From positions 7,316,001 to 7,380,000 of the forward strand of contig JAPYXD010000754.1 in NCBI GenBank assembly GCA_030998225.1: a DNA stretch of 64,000 nucleotides. Direction: 5' to 3'. Positions 11,660 to 21,675 of this stretch are shown piece after piece. The notes under the pieces are model-generated. The model saw only the letters and a list, made by a program, of their open reading frames with translations, had not been told where the DNA came from and did no database searches. Position 1 is the first letter of the stretch. Each line of letters starts with the position of its first letter. The stretch is from Diplolepis rosae. Taxonomy: Eukaryota; Arthropoda; Insecta; Hymenoptera; Diplolepididae. A program made the translations under genes and the position numbers.

Positions 11660-12016
11660 CTTGCATCGGTAGATGACGCCCTGGATCATCCATTATCTAG
11701 CGCAGCAGGTCGCATTTTCGACATTTTCGAGACTCTATGCAATATATTCGGTGACTTTGCACCTCCAATGGTTTCTATTCAGTGCTTGAAGATGATGTCC
11801 TGGTCCATGCATCACCTGGAGCACCAGGTCAAATTATTCAAAATGAAGTTGATGACAATAACATTTTTTGAAGACTGTAAATAGTTTTTTGTAAGTATAA
11901 TTATACTAACCTTGAAAACTTCAAAATTACAGAAATTTGTGCTACAAATTGCCTAGCTATCAAGTGTTTACAGAAACTCCTCGAGGATAACGTAAAATTT
12001 GACCTGGTGCACCAGG
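11660..12016. repeat. Internal repeat units of the hAT element
   Basis: Units such as GAAGATGATGTCCTGGTCC and GCACCAGGTCAAATT occur here in both orientations, for example at about 11675, 11788, 11819 and 11998, and again beyond the mariner at about 13055, 13473 and 13507. They make up much of the element's interior. A 121-codon frame (11519-11884) runs across them and the MITE end; it has no family features and I do not consider it a gene. Confidence 0.5.
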
Positions 12017-12018
12017 TA

Positions 12019-12896
12019 CGAGGATCGTTCAAGAAGTCCTTAGAAAATCCTAGAGATGGCACTCATAGTATCGAAAATAGTTTGGTTTTAGTAAGCATCA
12101 TTACTCACTAGACAGCTGTCAAAGTCTCAGTTGTATCCATCATATAGTTTCGTTTTTATTGTCGATGGAAGCAACAATTTTTTGTGTATTTAGAGAAATG
12201 GAGAAAAGTGAGTTACGAGCGGTGATTAAACACTTACATTTAAAAGGTTTATCACCGAAAGAGATCAAAGCTGAGTTGGATGAAGTTCATGGCACATCTG
12301 CTCTTGTGTTTGCAACTCTTTACAATTGGGTAAATGAGTTTAAACCTGACCGTACATCCATAAAAAATGAACATCATTTGGGACGTCCAGTGGAAGTGAC
12401 TACCCCCGAATTGATTGACAAAATCCACGATATGGTTTTGAATAGTCGACGAATCAAAGTGCGCGAAATAGTTGAGGCCACAAACATATTGCAAGGTACA
12501 GTGTTTTCAATTTTGCACGAAAAATTAGATGTGAAAATAATCTCGGCAAGATGGGTGCCGCGTTGGCTCTCAGAGGAGAATAAATCCAATCGCGTGGTCG
12601 ACTCTGAAGCTATTTTGGCGCTTTTCCGCCGCAATTCTGAGGAATTTCTGCTTTGATACATAACTGTGGATGAAATGTGGATACACCACTACACTCCAGA
12701 GACAAAGGAGCAGTCGAACGAGGAGGTATTTTGAGGACATTGCGAAGTCCTACATTTTGGACGGCTTAAAAAATTCGGAGAAACGCTTGGAAAAGTGTAT
12801 AGAGCTAAAAGGAGACCATGTTGGAAAATAAAAAAAAATCTACCCCAAATAATTTGTTTTTCTATCTTTTTCTAAGGACTTATTGAACGACCCTCA
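12019..12896 (+). mobile_element. Internally deleted mariner (copy A)
   Basis: Terminal inverted repeats CGAGGATCGTTCAAGAAGTC and, on the right, ACTTATTGAACGACCCTCA, flanked by TA at 12017-12018 and 12897-12898. At 878 bp it is well short of the roughly 1.3 kb of a full mariner. A relative in opposite orientation lies at 45965-46848 with the same terminal motif. Confidence 0.9.
12198..12831 (+). pseudogene. mariner transposase, deleted (irritans-like)
   Basis: The frame starts MEKSELRAVIKHLHLKGLSP, the first helix-turn-helix of mariner transposases, and runs through a second HTH to WVPRWL, the conserved linker block. A TGA interrupts at 12654-12656. The same frame then continues through VDEMWIHHYTPE, which carries the first catalytic Asp. 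After that a deletion and frame change fuse it to the C-terminal RLEKCIELKGDHVGK. The second and third catalytic Asp are missing. The style of the N terminus and of the C terminus suggests the irritans subfamily. It cannot be active. Confidence 0.85.
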
Positions 12897-13069
12897 TAAT
12901 AAACACCAGTGTGTCATCTTCGGGTAGTAGTAGAAAATGGTTCTGAGTTCCCAATCATTAAAAATAGTCATAATAATAATTCTTAGGTAGAGGATTACAA
13001 TTATCATAAGTACCTCGTCATTGTACTTTTGGCAGAATTTCTCAAAGACGACGAAAAATTTGACCTGGC

Positions 13070-13362
13070 GCACTGGATAGACAATGGTGTAATATGCCGT
13101 TCATGGGCCAGACTCTGGCTCTTCTACTTTCGGAACTGGATGCTATAGTAAAAGTGCCAATCGGCTTGGTATAGGGCCGATACTGGGCCAAGTTTCGGCT
13201 AAAGAACGGTCGATTTAAACAGTCGACAAAGGCCGCCGTCGTCGGCCCAGCACTTGACTGATGCAAACGGCGACACTGGCCCAATAACAATAGCCGACTT
13301 TTGGCTGCCGAGATTGGGCCAATATTGTGCCGTATTATCAGCTTCGGCTATTCGCACTTGTG
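13070..13362. mobile_element. GC-armed element, GGCC/GGGCC-rich body
   Basis: A GC-rich island in AT-rich DNA, made of imperfect repeats containing TGGGCCA, AGGGCCGA, TCGGCCCAG and TGGCCCAA. The right end TTCGCACTTGTG resembles the TTCGCACCTGG end of the larger GC-armed element at 41321-42684. The left end is degraded. Frames through it are low-complexity and not genes. Confidence 0.55.
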
Positions 13363-13767
13363 AAGTGATCGATACACCAGGACTTTATTTTTGAATACTA
13401 AATGAAAATCATTATAAATATCAGGATATTGTAAAGTATCCAGCAAACCATCTCTAAAATGTTGAGAAATCGGACAAATTGGACCTGGTGCTGCAAATAA
13501 TTCATAGACCAGGGCATCATCTTCAGGCACTGAAGCCTATTCTTACAAGGTCACGAGCACGAGGTAATCGATAGACTAAGGCATCATGCTTGAGAGCTGA
13601 ATATGAATTCAATTACTGATAATTACTATTATCAATCTTTAATTTGAAAGTGATGAATTATTCACCGACTACAGTAATACTAATTGAACTTCTAATTACA
13701 ATTACTTTGAAAAGTAATTTGTAATTGAAAAATAATGATTACTTTTTTGCCCACCCCTAATCATATC

Positions 13768-14260
13768 TTCATTCTCTATGAAAATCTTCTGAATAGAACT
13801 TCTTTTAAACATAACTAAAGTATCTTTTGCATTTTGTTGGACAATTTTTATATATTTAGGTGGAAGAATAAAGCTTATTTTCAACTTATAAAAACGAATT
13901 CTATTATTTAGAGACGATTTAAATGATTTTATTTGTCATTGACATATTTTAATTTAAAAACATGGGTTACAATTACAAAGTCCTGTGAGGGTCAGTCACA
14001 GAAATAATAGGAGGCGAATCTTATAGATTTTTTGAAGCTGAAAATGAATCTGACTGCAGAAATTGTCTAGTACGTCAGCTTATTAGTAACTTTAGGTTAA
14101 ATGCTCACAAAGGCCATTTTAGTGAAATTTGTGAACTTATCGTGGGGGAACGGATTTCTTTTTTTATTTCTGCAAATGGTAACGTATAGTACTATTTTTC
14201 ATTTTTAAAGTCCATTTTCGATTGCCGCTGTACAATTTATTTTTAGCTGAGATATTTAGA
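13768..14260. other. No recognisable feature
   Basis: AT-rich sequence after the hAT target duplication. Nothing with family features was seen. Confidence 0.5.
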
Positions 14261-14264
14261 CCAT

Positions 14265-14390
14265 GACATCTATGTCATCATTATCATCTGATCTTGCCTT
14301 TACTGGCTGGTTCATCTTCTAATCTTGCCTCCATTGTCTAGATCATCATCTTCTGATCTTGCATTCAATGGCTGGATGATGCTTTGATTT
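14265..14390. repeat. Three-copy imperfect minisatellite
   Basis: Three adjacent units of about 32-60 bp share CATCTTCTGATCTTGC followed by a TGGCTGG-like block. They are diverged from one another. Beyond it, 14391-15514 contains only a TGATGAGAATGTGAAA motif at about 14438, like the inner edge of the large inverted arms, and no gene. Confidence 0.6.
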
Positions 14391-15514
14391 TGTTATATTA
14401 GATCCGCCATCTTGAATTTTAATCAAAATTATACCCTCTCATTGCTGATGAGAATGTGAAACGTGAAAAGAGTTGTCCAACGCAATGGTTCATTGAATCC
14501 CTAATACGCGTGACCAGTATGAGAAATTCAAATTTGCATAGATCAGCTAAAAAAAATCGTACAGCAGTAATCGAAAGTAGATTTTCAGGGGTCCATCTGG
14601 TGTGACAGCTGTATTTTTTTGTATTATTTTGTAAATTTTTGCTGACAAACCATAAAAAAAACAATCTTGGTTTTTTCAGTAGATATTTTTTGACGCTTCA
14701 ATAAAATCATTTCATTTTTTTACACGTCACAATATGGAGTTAAATCGTATTTTGAGCTTTCGTAACGCACATATGTCATTGAAAAAGGTGGTTGACGGTT
14801 GATATGATTCCGGCTGTTTTGCTCATCTAAAATCAAAAAATCAAAAAGCATATCAATTTGTAGACCTGTGGCTATAGCCGGAATTAGAATTAAGTTAAAA
14901 TATTAAACATTTATTTTTTGCCCAATTTTGAATCGACAATTTCTGGGGCGGGATTCGTTTTCATCTTTAAAAAATGTACACAATTCAACCCCTGCCATTT
15001 CTGTAACTGAAAAAAACCTCAAATTTCGCAGGACTGTGTTATTGTATTTGTTAATCTGAAAACAGACATACACTGGTAAACTTTTTTGTCCAAAATCACG
15101 AGAAAACGTTATTTTTTATTTGGATTTTTTAAAAGATTTCATTGATAATTTTATTAATGTCAAAAATTTCAAATGCGTAATTTTATATATAATCTTTCCA
15201 ATTTACCTATAAGAGATATGTTTTTATTTTTGTTTCAGGTGAGTCGATCTTCCTCAGAGTCTTGTTTGGGATTTTAGGTATAGTACACGAAAAACACATT
15301 GTGAAGTATTATGCGAATTTAGTATCTAAATTTTGAATTTCTGACACAAAATATTCAATCATTTATTTTCAATTTTTGAATTTTACTAAGGTACTCAAAA
15401 ATATTCTTGAATATTTTACTCCTCTCTTAATTTTAATCAGTTGTTTTTCTCACTATTGTAATTTTAATCAGTTTAGTGTAATTTTTCACTAATTGTTAAA
15501 GTTCCTAGTGTTCG

Positions 15515-15685
15515 GTCTACCACAAAGTTTTATTTGCTTAACAAAACTTTGTTTCGAACAACAAAATAAGACCCAGCAAAATGATTTCGCTAGTCCAACC
15601 AAATATTCAGTTAACTCAACAAAATAATTTTGTTTCAATATGAAACATTTTGTTGTTACAACAAATTCTCAAAATTACACAATTT
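15515..15685. mobile_element. Eroded AACAAAAT-type MITE
   Basis: The body repeats CAACAAAATAAGACC, CAACAAAATAATTTTGTT and TTTTGTTGTTACAACAAA as in 9300-9496, but the CACTGAG ends are gone. From 15686 to 16543 nothing was recognised. Confidence 0.45.
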
Positions 15686-16543
15686 TTCATCCGAGTTAGA
15701 AAGACAGATTTCGAAGCTCCCAGACGTTAAAAAGGAATCGTAAATTTATTGATTTTCTGTAGAGAGGGTGGAAATATACGATACATTCAGATTACGTCAT
15801 GATGTTCAAATGTACGTCACAAACCGTTTCGTTGTGTATATATTCTTGTTTGACGCACATAGTATACGTCACATCGTGTAGGAGGGTTTAAAAATAATTA
15901 AAATTCTTCAGGTTTAAGATTTACTTCTATAAGGTTTCAAATCTCAAGGCGTTTAATTGGAAAACACCCTAGGGGTTGTAAATCGATTCTTTCTAGATAT
16001 CTAGACGATAAAAATAATTCATTTCATGATATAAAAAGTTATCTAGTCAAAGAACAATAAACTTCAAATTAATTTCTTAATTAAAGTCTGGAAATTTAAT
16101 AGCAGACACAGAAAAATAGAAAATTAAACCACTTTGCAGTATAAAATTAACTGAAAAAAAATTAAAAAATTTCTAACTATAGCTTGTGAAAACATTTGCA
16201 AAGTGAGTGCAGAAACAGTTGAAGGAATAATTTCCGGAAACTGGTTATCAGATAACTTCGAGACTGCTAATTAGTAGTCAATGATGTAGAAACTAATAGG
16301 ATCTACTGGCGGCCAATTGTCAGACCGTATACAATTTATTTCAAGACCTAATCATTGCCTTTAGTCATAATGCAGACAGCATACTGCACAAGTGTAAGTT
16401 TAAAATAAACGATTGGACATCAACGTAATTGCAATTTATCGAGAATTCATTATCTGTGGTTAAAAAATTTTTGATATGAAATTGAATTTTATTACATCAA
16501 GTAAATGGGAAGCACACTGGAAGACTCATCAGTCAACTTGACT

Positions 16544-16703
16544 ACTCTCTGAATCTGAATCAGTCAATATTTAAATAAATTGAAACTAGTGACCCATTTT
16601 TGGTTATGCAATCCGACACTTTTGACTGACAATCAATGATAAATGACTAATTATGTATCCAAAAAATAGGGTACAATTTATTACTCGTTCAGATTGAGAG
16701 AGT
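16544..16703. mobile_element. MITE with CTCTCTGAATCTG ends
   Basis: Left ACTCTCTGAATCTGAATCAG is answered by TCAGATTGAGAGAGT on the right. The interior has TGACTGACAATCAATGA and similar motifs. It belongs to the group of 10035-10442 but is shorter. Confidence 0.55.
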
Positions 16704-16861
16704 AATTATTTATTGCTTTTAGTACTAATTAATTATTAAATAACAAGTTTGAGTTGTTAAAATAACAAAATTAATTGCAATATGCACATATAGCTAAATG
16801 CACAGCAAATAAAAATACTTTCGAAAATAATAATAATCAATGAAGTAGGAATTTATATATA

Positions 16862-17084
16862 TAGAGTGTTCGAAAAGTATCAGGATAGCTGAATAACTTT
16901 TCAAGGAAACATTTTAGGTGGAGAAGTTTCAGCAAAAATGTTATAGACCCTCGACCCTTGGGTCAAGGTGAAGGTCACCCCGAAGTACCTTGCTTTGACC
17001 TCTAAAACTTTTGTCTGGAACTTTTCCCCCTAAAATACTTACTGAAAAGTTATTTAGTTGTTCTGATACTTTTCGAACACTCTG
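16862..17084. mobile_element. Mariner-type MITE, GTTCGAAAAGTATC ends
   Basis: Long terminal inverted repeats: AGAGTGTTCGAAAAGTATCA on the left and its complement on the right, continuing through AATAACTTTTCAAGG. TA lies on each side inside a TATATA context. The centre holds CCCTTGGGTCAAGGTGAAGG. No coding content; 223 bp. Confidence 0.85.
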
Positions 17085-17442
17085 TATATATCATATATAC
17101 AAGGTGAGTTTTTTATCTTGAGATATTGAAATATCTCAAAAAATACACATGGTACAAACAAAATGATTCATAGACATATCTGATGAATTTTAACGCTTGT
17201 ATTACAAATTAAATTAAATTGTAACTCTCGGGATTCGAACCTAGAAACTATAGAACTTATGATGCCTAGTATTCAAGATCGCTATAAATGGTACATTCTT
17301 CTGGAATCCGAATTGGTTTTAATTTGTCTGAACGGAAGTCAGTATCCCATTTTTGGCTATGCGCGGACAGTCGTTTTAAGTCACAAATTCGTGAATATGA
17401 CTGATTCCATTGCGAGATGTAGGTCACTCATTTCAATTCAGT

Positions 17443-17608
17443 CGAAATTCGAGGCATTACTTGCTGAAGACTCCTGCCAAACGCAAAAAGAAATGGCAGA
17501 ATCATTGGGTTCCGTACGAGTTGAAGCCGAGAGATGTTAAACTGCATTTCTTTGCTCTGCTTCAAAGACAGAATCGGAAGGGGTTTTTCTTCCTTCCTTC
17601 ACTTGTTA
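17443..17608 (+). pseudogene. Short mauritiana-type mariner fragment
   Basis: Two adjoining frames read FEALLAEDSCQTQKEMAESL and WVPYELKPRDVKLHFFALLQ. They match two parts of the transposase at 18454-19488 (ALLDEDCCQTQEELAGSLG and WVPHKLKPRDVE) with the intervening residues lost. No terminal repeats are visible. The region 17609-17870 has nothing else. Confidence 0.65.
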
Positions 17609-17879
17609 CACATAAGGCATAAGGCAAAAAGCAACAATTTCGATAACAAATCAATAAGTTAAATAATTCACTAATCAATAAAATAATTGGCAAGTTAATT
17701 CAGGTAATAACAAAAATTAATCTCTAATCAATTAAAATAATTACACATTTTTATTATAGGGTGATATCAGATAGACTACATTTTAGTCAAGCAAAGATTT
17801 AGGAACCAAGTCAAAGACTGCAAGAACTATCTGGGCGTAGATGTACAGTGACTACAACCCAGTTATTATAAGATGTAGT

Positions 17880-18279
17880 CTCACGTTCAAGACAACATAA
17901 AAGGTGACAAGGACAGATAAATTTAATACTGGAAAGATACTTACTTTAATACTTTAATACTGGACAAAGAGACATGGAAACTTTCAGAAAGCGGTAAGGA
18001 ATGAACTCGTTAACACAGGGGACATCAGAGTAGGTAGTATCAATGACAGATAGACATCAGAACTGAACTGGATAAGAGGAAGATATAAAGAAGTAGAATC
18101 GCTATTCAAGATATGAAAAGTAGACACAGCTCACAGGAAAATCAGAAAAAAGTTCAGGGAAAGACGAATCTTCTTCTTCTTCTTCTTCTTCTTCTTGGTT
18201 GTGGGAAAGACGAATGAATGCAAACATAGTCAGGGATGAAAACGGAAAAACGTTAACTACAAGGTTAACAAAACTATTA
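17880..18279 (+). pseudogene. LINE copy 1, upstream part
   Basis: Shares nucleotide blocks with 45530-45965, for example AAAAGTAGACACAGCTCACA and the GAAAGACGAATGAATGC segment, and precedes the reverse transcriptase that resumes after the mariner at 18280-19563. A (TTC)n run (18168-18196) is inserted in it. No continuous frame remains. The joint AAGGTTAACAAAACTATTA to CTATACCGAAAAAG matches the uninterrupted LINE at about 47105-47140. Confidence 0.6.
18168..18196. repeat. (TTC)n microsatellite
   Basis: About nine tandem TTC units inside LINE sequence. Confidence 0.95.
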
Positions 18280-19563
18280 TTGGATCTATAACTTAATTTG
18301 TGCGGTTTGCTAAGAGATGGCGTAACTTGATTATTATTCCAAAGTTTCAATATTCCGAACATGCGTTGGAAAGCTACTGTCATTGCGCGTCTTTTTCAGT
18401 ATATGTCATTCATTTGAAGCGTAAACAACAATAATTTTTTTTTTCACTCAAATATGTCGAACTTTGTGCATGAAAAAGTGTTTTTGCGGGGAGTTCTTCA
18501 TTTCTTTAATATGAAGAGAAGTGCTGCCGAAAGTCATCGTATTTTGGTGGAAGTTTATGGTGAACATGCTCTAGCTGAGCGAACGTGCCAAAAGTGGTTT
18601 GCACGATATGAAAGTGGTGATTTTGGCTTGGAAGACGAAGAACGTCCTGGGCAGCCAAAAAAGTTTGAAGATGAAGAACTGGAAGCATTACTCGATGAAG
18701 ATTGTTGCCAAACACAAGAAGAGCTCGCAGGATCTTTGGGAGTCACTCAAGCAGCCATTTCATAACGTTTAAAAGCAGCCGGATACATTCAAAAGCAAGG
18801 AAATTGGGTTCCACATAAACTCAAGCCGAGAGACGTTGAAAGGTGGTTTTGCATGTCCGAAATGCTGCTGGAACGCGACAAAAAGAAGTCATTTTTGCAT
18901 CGGATTGTTACTGGTGATGAAAAATGGATCCATTACGACAACCCCAAGTGCAAAAAATCATATGTGAAACCCGGCCAACCAGCCAAATCAACGGCAAAGC
19001 CGAATATACATGGCGCGAAGGTAATGCTCTGTATTTGGTTGGATCAGAAGGGTGTGCTGTATTATAAGCTGCTAAAACCGGGTGAAACCATCAATGGAGA
19101 ACGCTTCCGAACACAATTGATCCGTTTGAAGAGAGCAATAGCCGAAAAACGCCCGGAATATGCGATCAGACATGAGGTAATAATTTTCCATCATGACAAC
19201 GCTCGGCCCCATTTTGCTGTTCCGGTTAAAAACTATTTGGAAAACAGTGGATGGGAAGTTTTACCCCACCCGCCTTATAGCCCAGACCTTGCCCCTTCTG
19301 ACTAACATTTGTTCCGGTCGATGCAGAACGCCCTCACTGGAATACGGTTCATATCAAAACAGGGTATCAAAAATTGGCTTGATTCATTCTTGGCCGCCAA
19401 GCCGGCGCAGTTCTTTTGGGATGGAATCCACAAATTGCGAGAAAGATGGGAAAAAGTCATAGCTTCAGATGGGCAATACTTTGAATAATACTATTGTACA
19501 TGTTTTTCTTAAATAAACGTTCAAATTTTGAAAAAAACCATACGAATTAAGTTATAGATCCAA
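18280..19563 (+). mobile_element. Nearly intact Mos1-like mariner (copy C)
   Basis: Terminal repeats TTGGATCTATAACTTAATT and its complement AATTAAGTTATAGATCCAA bound a 1284 bp element, with TA at 18278-18279 and 19564-19565. Mos1 is 1286 bp, so this copy is essentially full length. It sits inside a LINE; removing it restores the LINE sequence seen elsewhere in the window. Untranslated flanks of about 170 and 75 bp surround the transposase. Confidence 0.95.
18454..19488 (+). pseudogene. mariner transposase, mauritiana subfamily, 2 stops
   Basis: A single frame of 344 codons runs from MSNFVHEKVFLRGVLHFFN to GQYFE with no frameshift; Mos1 transposase has 345 residues. The N-terminal HTH pair, the WVPHKL linker, the TGDEKW block with the first catalytic Asp, HHDNARPH with the second and YSPDLAPSD with the third are all present. 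The second and third Asp are separated by 34 residues, the mariner D34D signature. Only two nonsense codons break it: TAA at 18763-18765, after the second HTH, and TAA at 19303-19305, directly after the third Asp where a Tyr is usual. It is inactive as it stands but young compared with the other mariners here. Confidence 0.93.
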
Positions 19564-19565
19564 TA

Positions 19566-20385
19566 CTATACCGAAAAAGTGGGGGCAGACAAATGCGAGA
19601 ACTACCGTACTATTAGCCTAACGACACATGCGTCTAAAATTCTAACTACAATTATTTATAGAAGATTAGTACAGACAATAGGAAGCTCACTCGACGAAGA
19701 TCAGTTCGGGTTTAGGAAAAAAAGGGGCCCTCGAGAAACATTATTCTCATTACGATTGATTTAGAGCAACAGACTACGAGTAGGGAAATCACCTTTTTTT
19801 GTGTTTGCTGACTTAGAAAAAGCATTTGACAAGGTAAGCTGGCCTAAATTTTCCTAAATATTAAAGAATAAAGTAATAAAGTACTAGGAAAGAAGAATTA
19901 TTAGCTCTCTATACAGGGAACAAAAGGAAGTGGTAGAAATGCGGGGTGAGCGAGGAGAAGCAAGCATCAGGAAAGAAGTAAGACAAGGCTGCTTGTTTTC
20001 ACCATTTCTGTTTAATTTATACTTAGAGGAAGCTATTAATGAAATTAAAGAAGAAACTTAGAATATAGGCATAGAAGTTCGGGGGAAAACAATAAAAGTG
20101 TTACATTTTAGGGATGACCTTTCCCTGCTAGCAAATACCGAAAGAGAATTAGAGGAGGCGTTGAATGTAACGGAGACAGTTTTTAACAGTTATAATATGA
20201 AAATAAACATAGGAAAAACTGAAGTGGTCGCGTGTAGAACAAAATCAAGAAAGAAGCGATTGAACATTCAAATAGACAATGAAAAGATAGGGGAGATTAG
20301 CGAATTTTTTTACTTAGGGAGTAAAATAACAGGGGATGGCCGTTCTAATGCAGATATGTATTCTAGAATAGGACAAGCTAGGATA
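19566..20385 (+). pseudogene. LINE copy 1, reverse transcriptase part
   Basis: Reads as a non-LTR reverse transcriptase: NYRTISLTTHASKILTTII, then EDQFGFRKKRG, FADLEKAFDKV, VRQGCLFSPFLFNLYLEE, the catalytic box as HFRDDLSLLA (normally FADD, so Ala is replaced by Arg), and FFYLGSKITGDGRSNADM. In-frame stops occur after SLRLI and at other points. This is a common insect LINE with the thumb motif YLGSKIT; I do not assign a clade. Copy 2 at 45.5-48.2 kb shares the first half. Confidence 0.85.
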
Positions 20386-21287
20386 CCACCTTGATCAAAA
20401 AGTTTTAGGACTTTATTTTTATAATCAAAAATACAAGTTTATTCATCATAATCGATATTGTCCCCTTCAAAGTACTCCCCATCGACTGCAACGCACTTAT
20501 GTCAGCGCTTGACCCAATCCTCGAAACATTTTTTATAATCGGTTTCGGTATAGCCATCAGAGCCAACTTCGATTTTTCCATGACCTCATCTCGGGTGCTG
20601 TAACGCGTTCCACAGAGCGATTTCTTGAGTCGACCGAATAGGAAAAAGTAGCAGGGAGCCAAATCAGGTAAATTCGGTGGTTGATGGATGGTGTTCGTTT
20701 CGTTTTTAGCCAAATGCTCACGGATTACGATGGCATTGTGCGACGGTGCGTTATCGTGGTGCAAAATCCACGAGTTGTTTTCCCACAAATCCGGTATTTT
20801 TTGGCGAATTGCTTCACGCAAATGTCTCATAACGCCCAAATAACACGTCTGAGGCCCAAATCATCAACCAAAATGTCTTGAGCGGATCCGTAAGCAATGT
20901 TCAACTCCTCTGCAATCTCTCTAATGGTCCACTTCTGAAGCGTTCATGCCAGCGGAAAACGTTTGATCTCGTTAGAGTATCGTTGCCGAAACACTTCTCC
21001 AACATTTCCGAAGTCTGCGCACCGTTAAATCCATTTTTAACACAAACTTTAATGCAAACTCGTTGCTGCAAAGTCGATGACATTTGTTTTTGGTGAAAAA
21101 TCAAAACCACACACAAATATAGATGTACACAATATAGCGTCACTTCAACAAATGTCAAGCTATCAAGCTGAAAATCGGACAGAACGTCAATGACACTTCT
21201 ACCAACTTAACAAAAAAAGAAAAATTGAAATCGTCCGAACGAGAGCACCACACGGTGGCGAGTTCTAAAACTTTTTGATCAAGGTGG
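20386..21287 (-). mobile_element. Internally deleted mariner (copy D)
   Basis: Terminal repeats CCACCTTGATCAAAAAGTTT and its complement, with TA at 20384-20385 and 21288-21289; 902 bp. It lies inside the LINE reverse transcriptase region, which continues after 21289. Confidence 0.93.
20439..21083 (-). pseudogene. mariner transposase, deleted and mutated
   Basis: On the minus strand it starts MSSTLQQRVCIKVCVKNGFN, the N-terminal HTH typical of a widespread mariner group, and continues through WTIREIAEELNIAYGSA to DLGLRR. A deletion then joins it to RHLREAIRQKIPDLW. The first catalytic Asp region is lost. HHDNAPSH keeps the second Asp, but the third is Tyr (LPDLAPCY). A TGA replaces a Trp codon near the C terminus, which ends GEYFEGDNIDYDE in frame after that. 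Confidence 0.88.
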
Positions 21288-21675
21288 TATTCTTTGCCGA
21301 AATACTATAATTTTTCGGTTTAAATATAGATTTAGAAATCAGAAAGAAACTGCTCAAAACATACGTATGGGGCGTGGTAATCTATGTTTGCGAAGCATGG
21401 ACTGAAGGTAAAGAATGAAGACTAGGGGCTTTTGAAATGTGGTGTTATAGGAAAATATTGAAAATAAGTTGGGTAGTAAGGTGACGAATGAGGAAGTTTT
21501 AAACTTAATGAAAGAAAAGAGAATCTTATACGCTATTATAAAGAGGCACCGCGAAAAATTGATAGGAGATACACTTAGACATGAGGGACTGTCAGAAAGA
21601 ATTCTAGAAGGTGCAGTAGAGGGACGTAAAAGGAAAGGGTGACAATTATTAGAGTATGTGAAACAAATAAGACAC
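21288..21675 (+). pseudogene. LINE copy 1, C-terminal tail
   Basis: After the mariner the frame resumes in pieces: NIDLEIRKKLLKTYVWGVV, then VTNEEVLNLMKEKRILYAII and LIGDTLRHEGLSERILEGAV. This is the region downstream of the thumb in this LINE type. The last 90 bp correspond to 48083-48175. There is no poly(A) tail. From 21676 to 23123 I see only AT-rich sequence without features. Confidence 0.7.

Larger units (their letters stand above)
11177..13759. mobile_element. hAT-type non-autonomous element, 8-bp TSD
   Basis: The left end CTGGGTTGGGCAGTAAT and the right end ATTACTTTTTTGCCCACCCC are inverted and match the GGGTGGGC-type termini of hAT elements. Both flanks carry the identical octamer ATCATATC (11169-11176 and 13760-13767), the 8-bp duplication expected of hAT. 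Subterminal regions are rich in TAATTACT and GTAATGATTAC motifs, as in hAT transposase-binding zones. No hAT transposase is present. The interior hosts a TA-flanked MITE (11391-11577), a deleted mariner (12019-12896) and a GC-rich element (about 13070-13362); removing these leaves roughly 1.2 kb. Confidence 0.8.

Noticed and set aside
11519..11884. 121-codon frame as a gene
   Set aside because: It starts inside a MITE end and runs through the repeated units of the hAT element, with no family features.
12252..12661. Minus-strand frames opposite the mariner transposase
   Set aside because: Shadow frames of the plus-strand transposase at 12198-12831.
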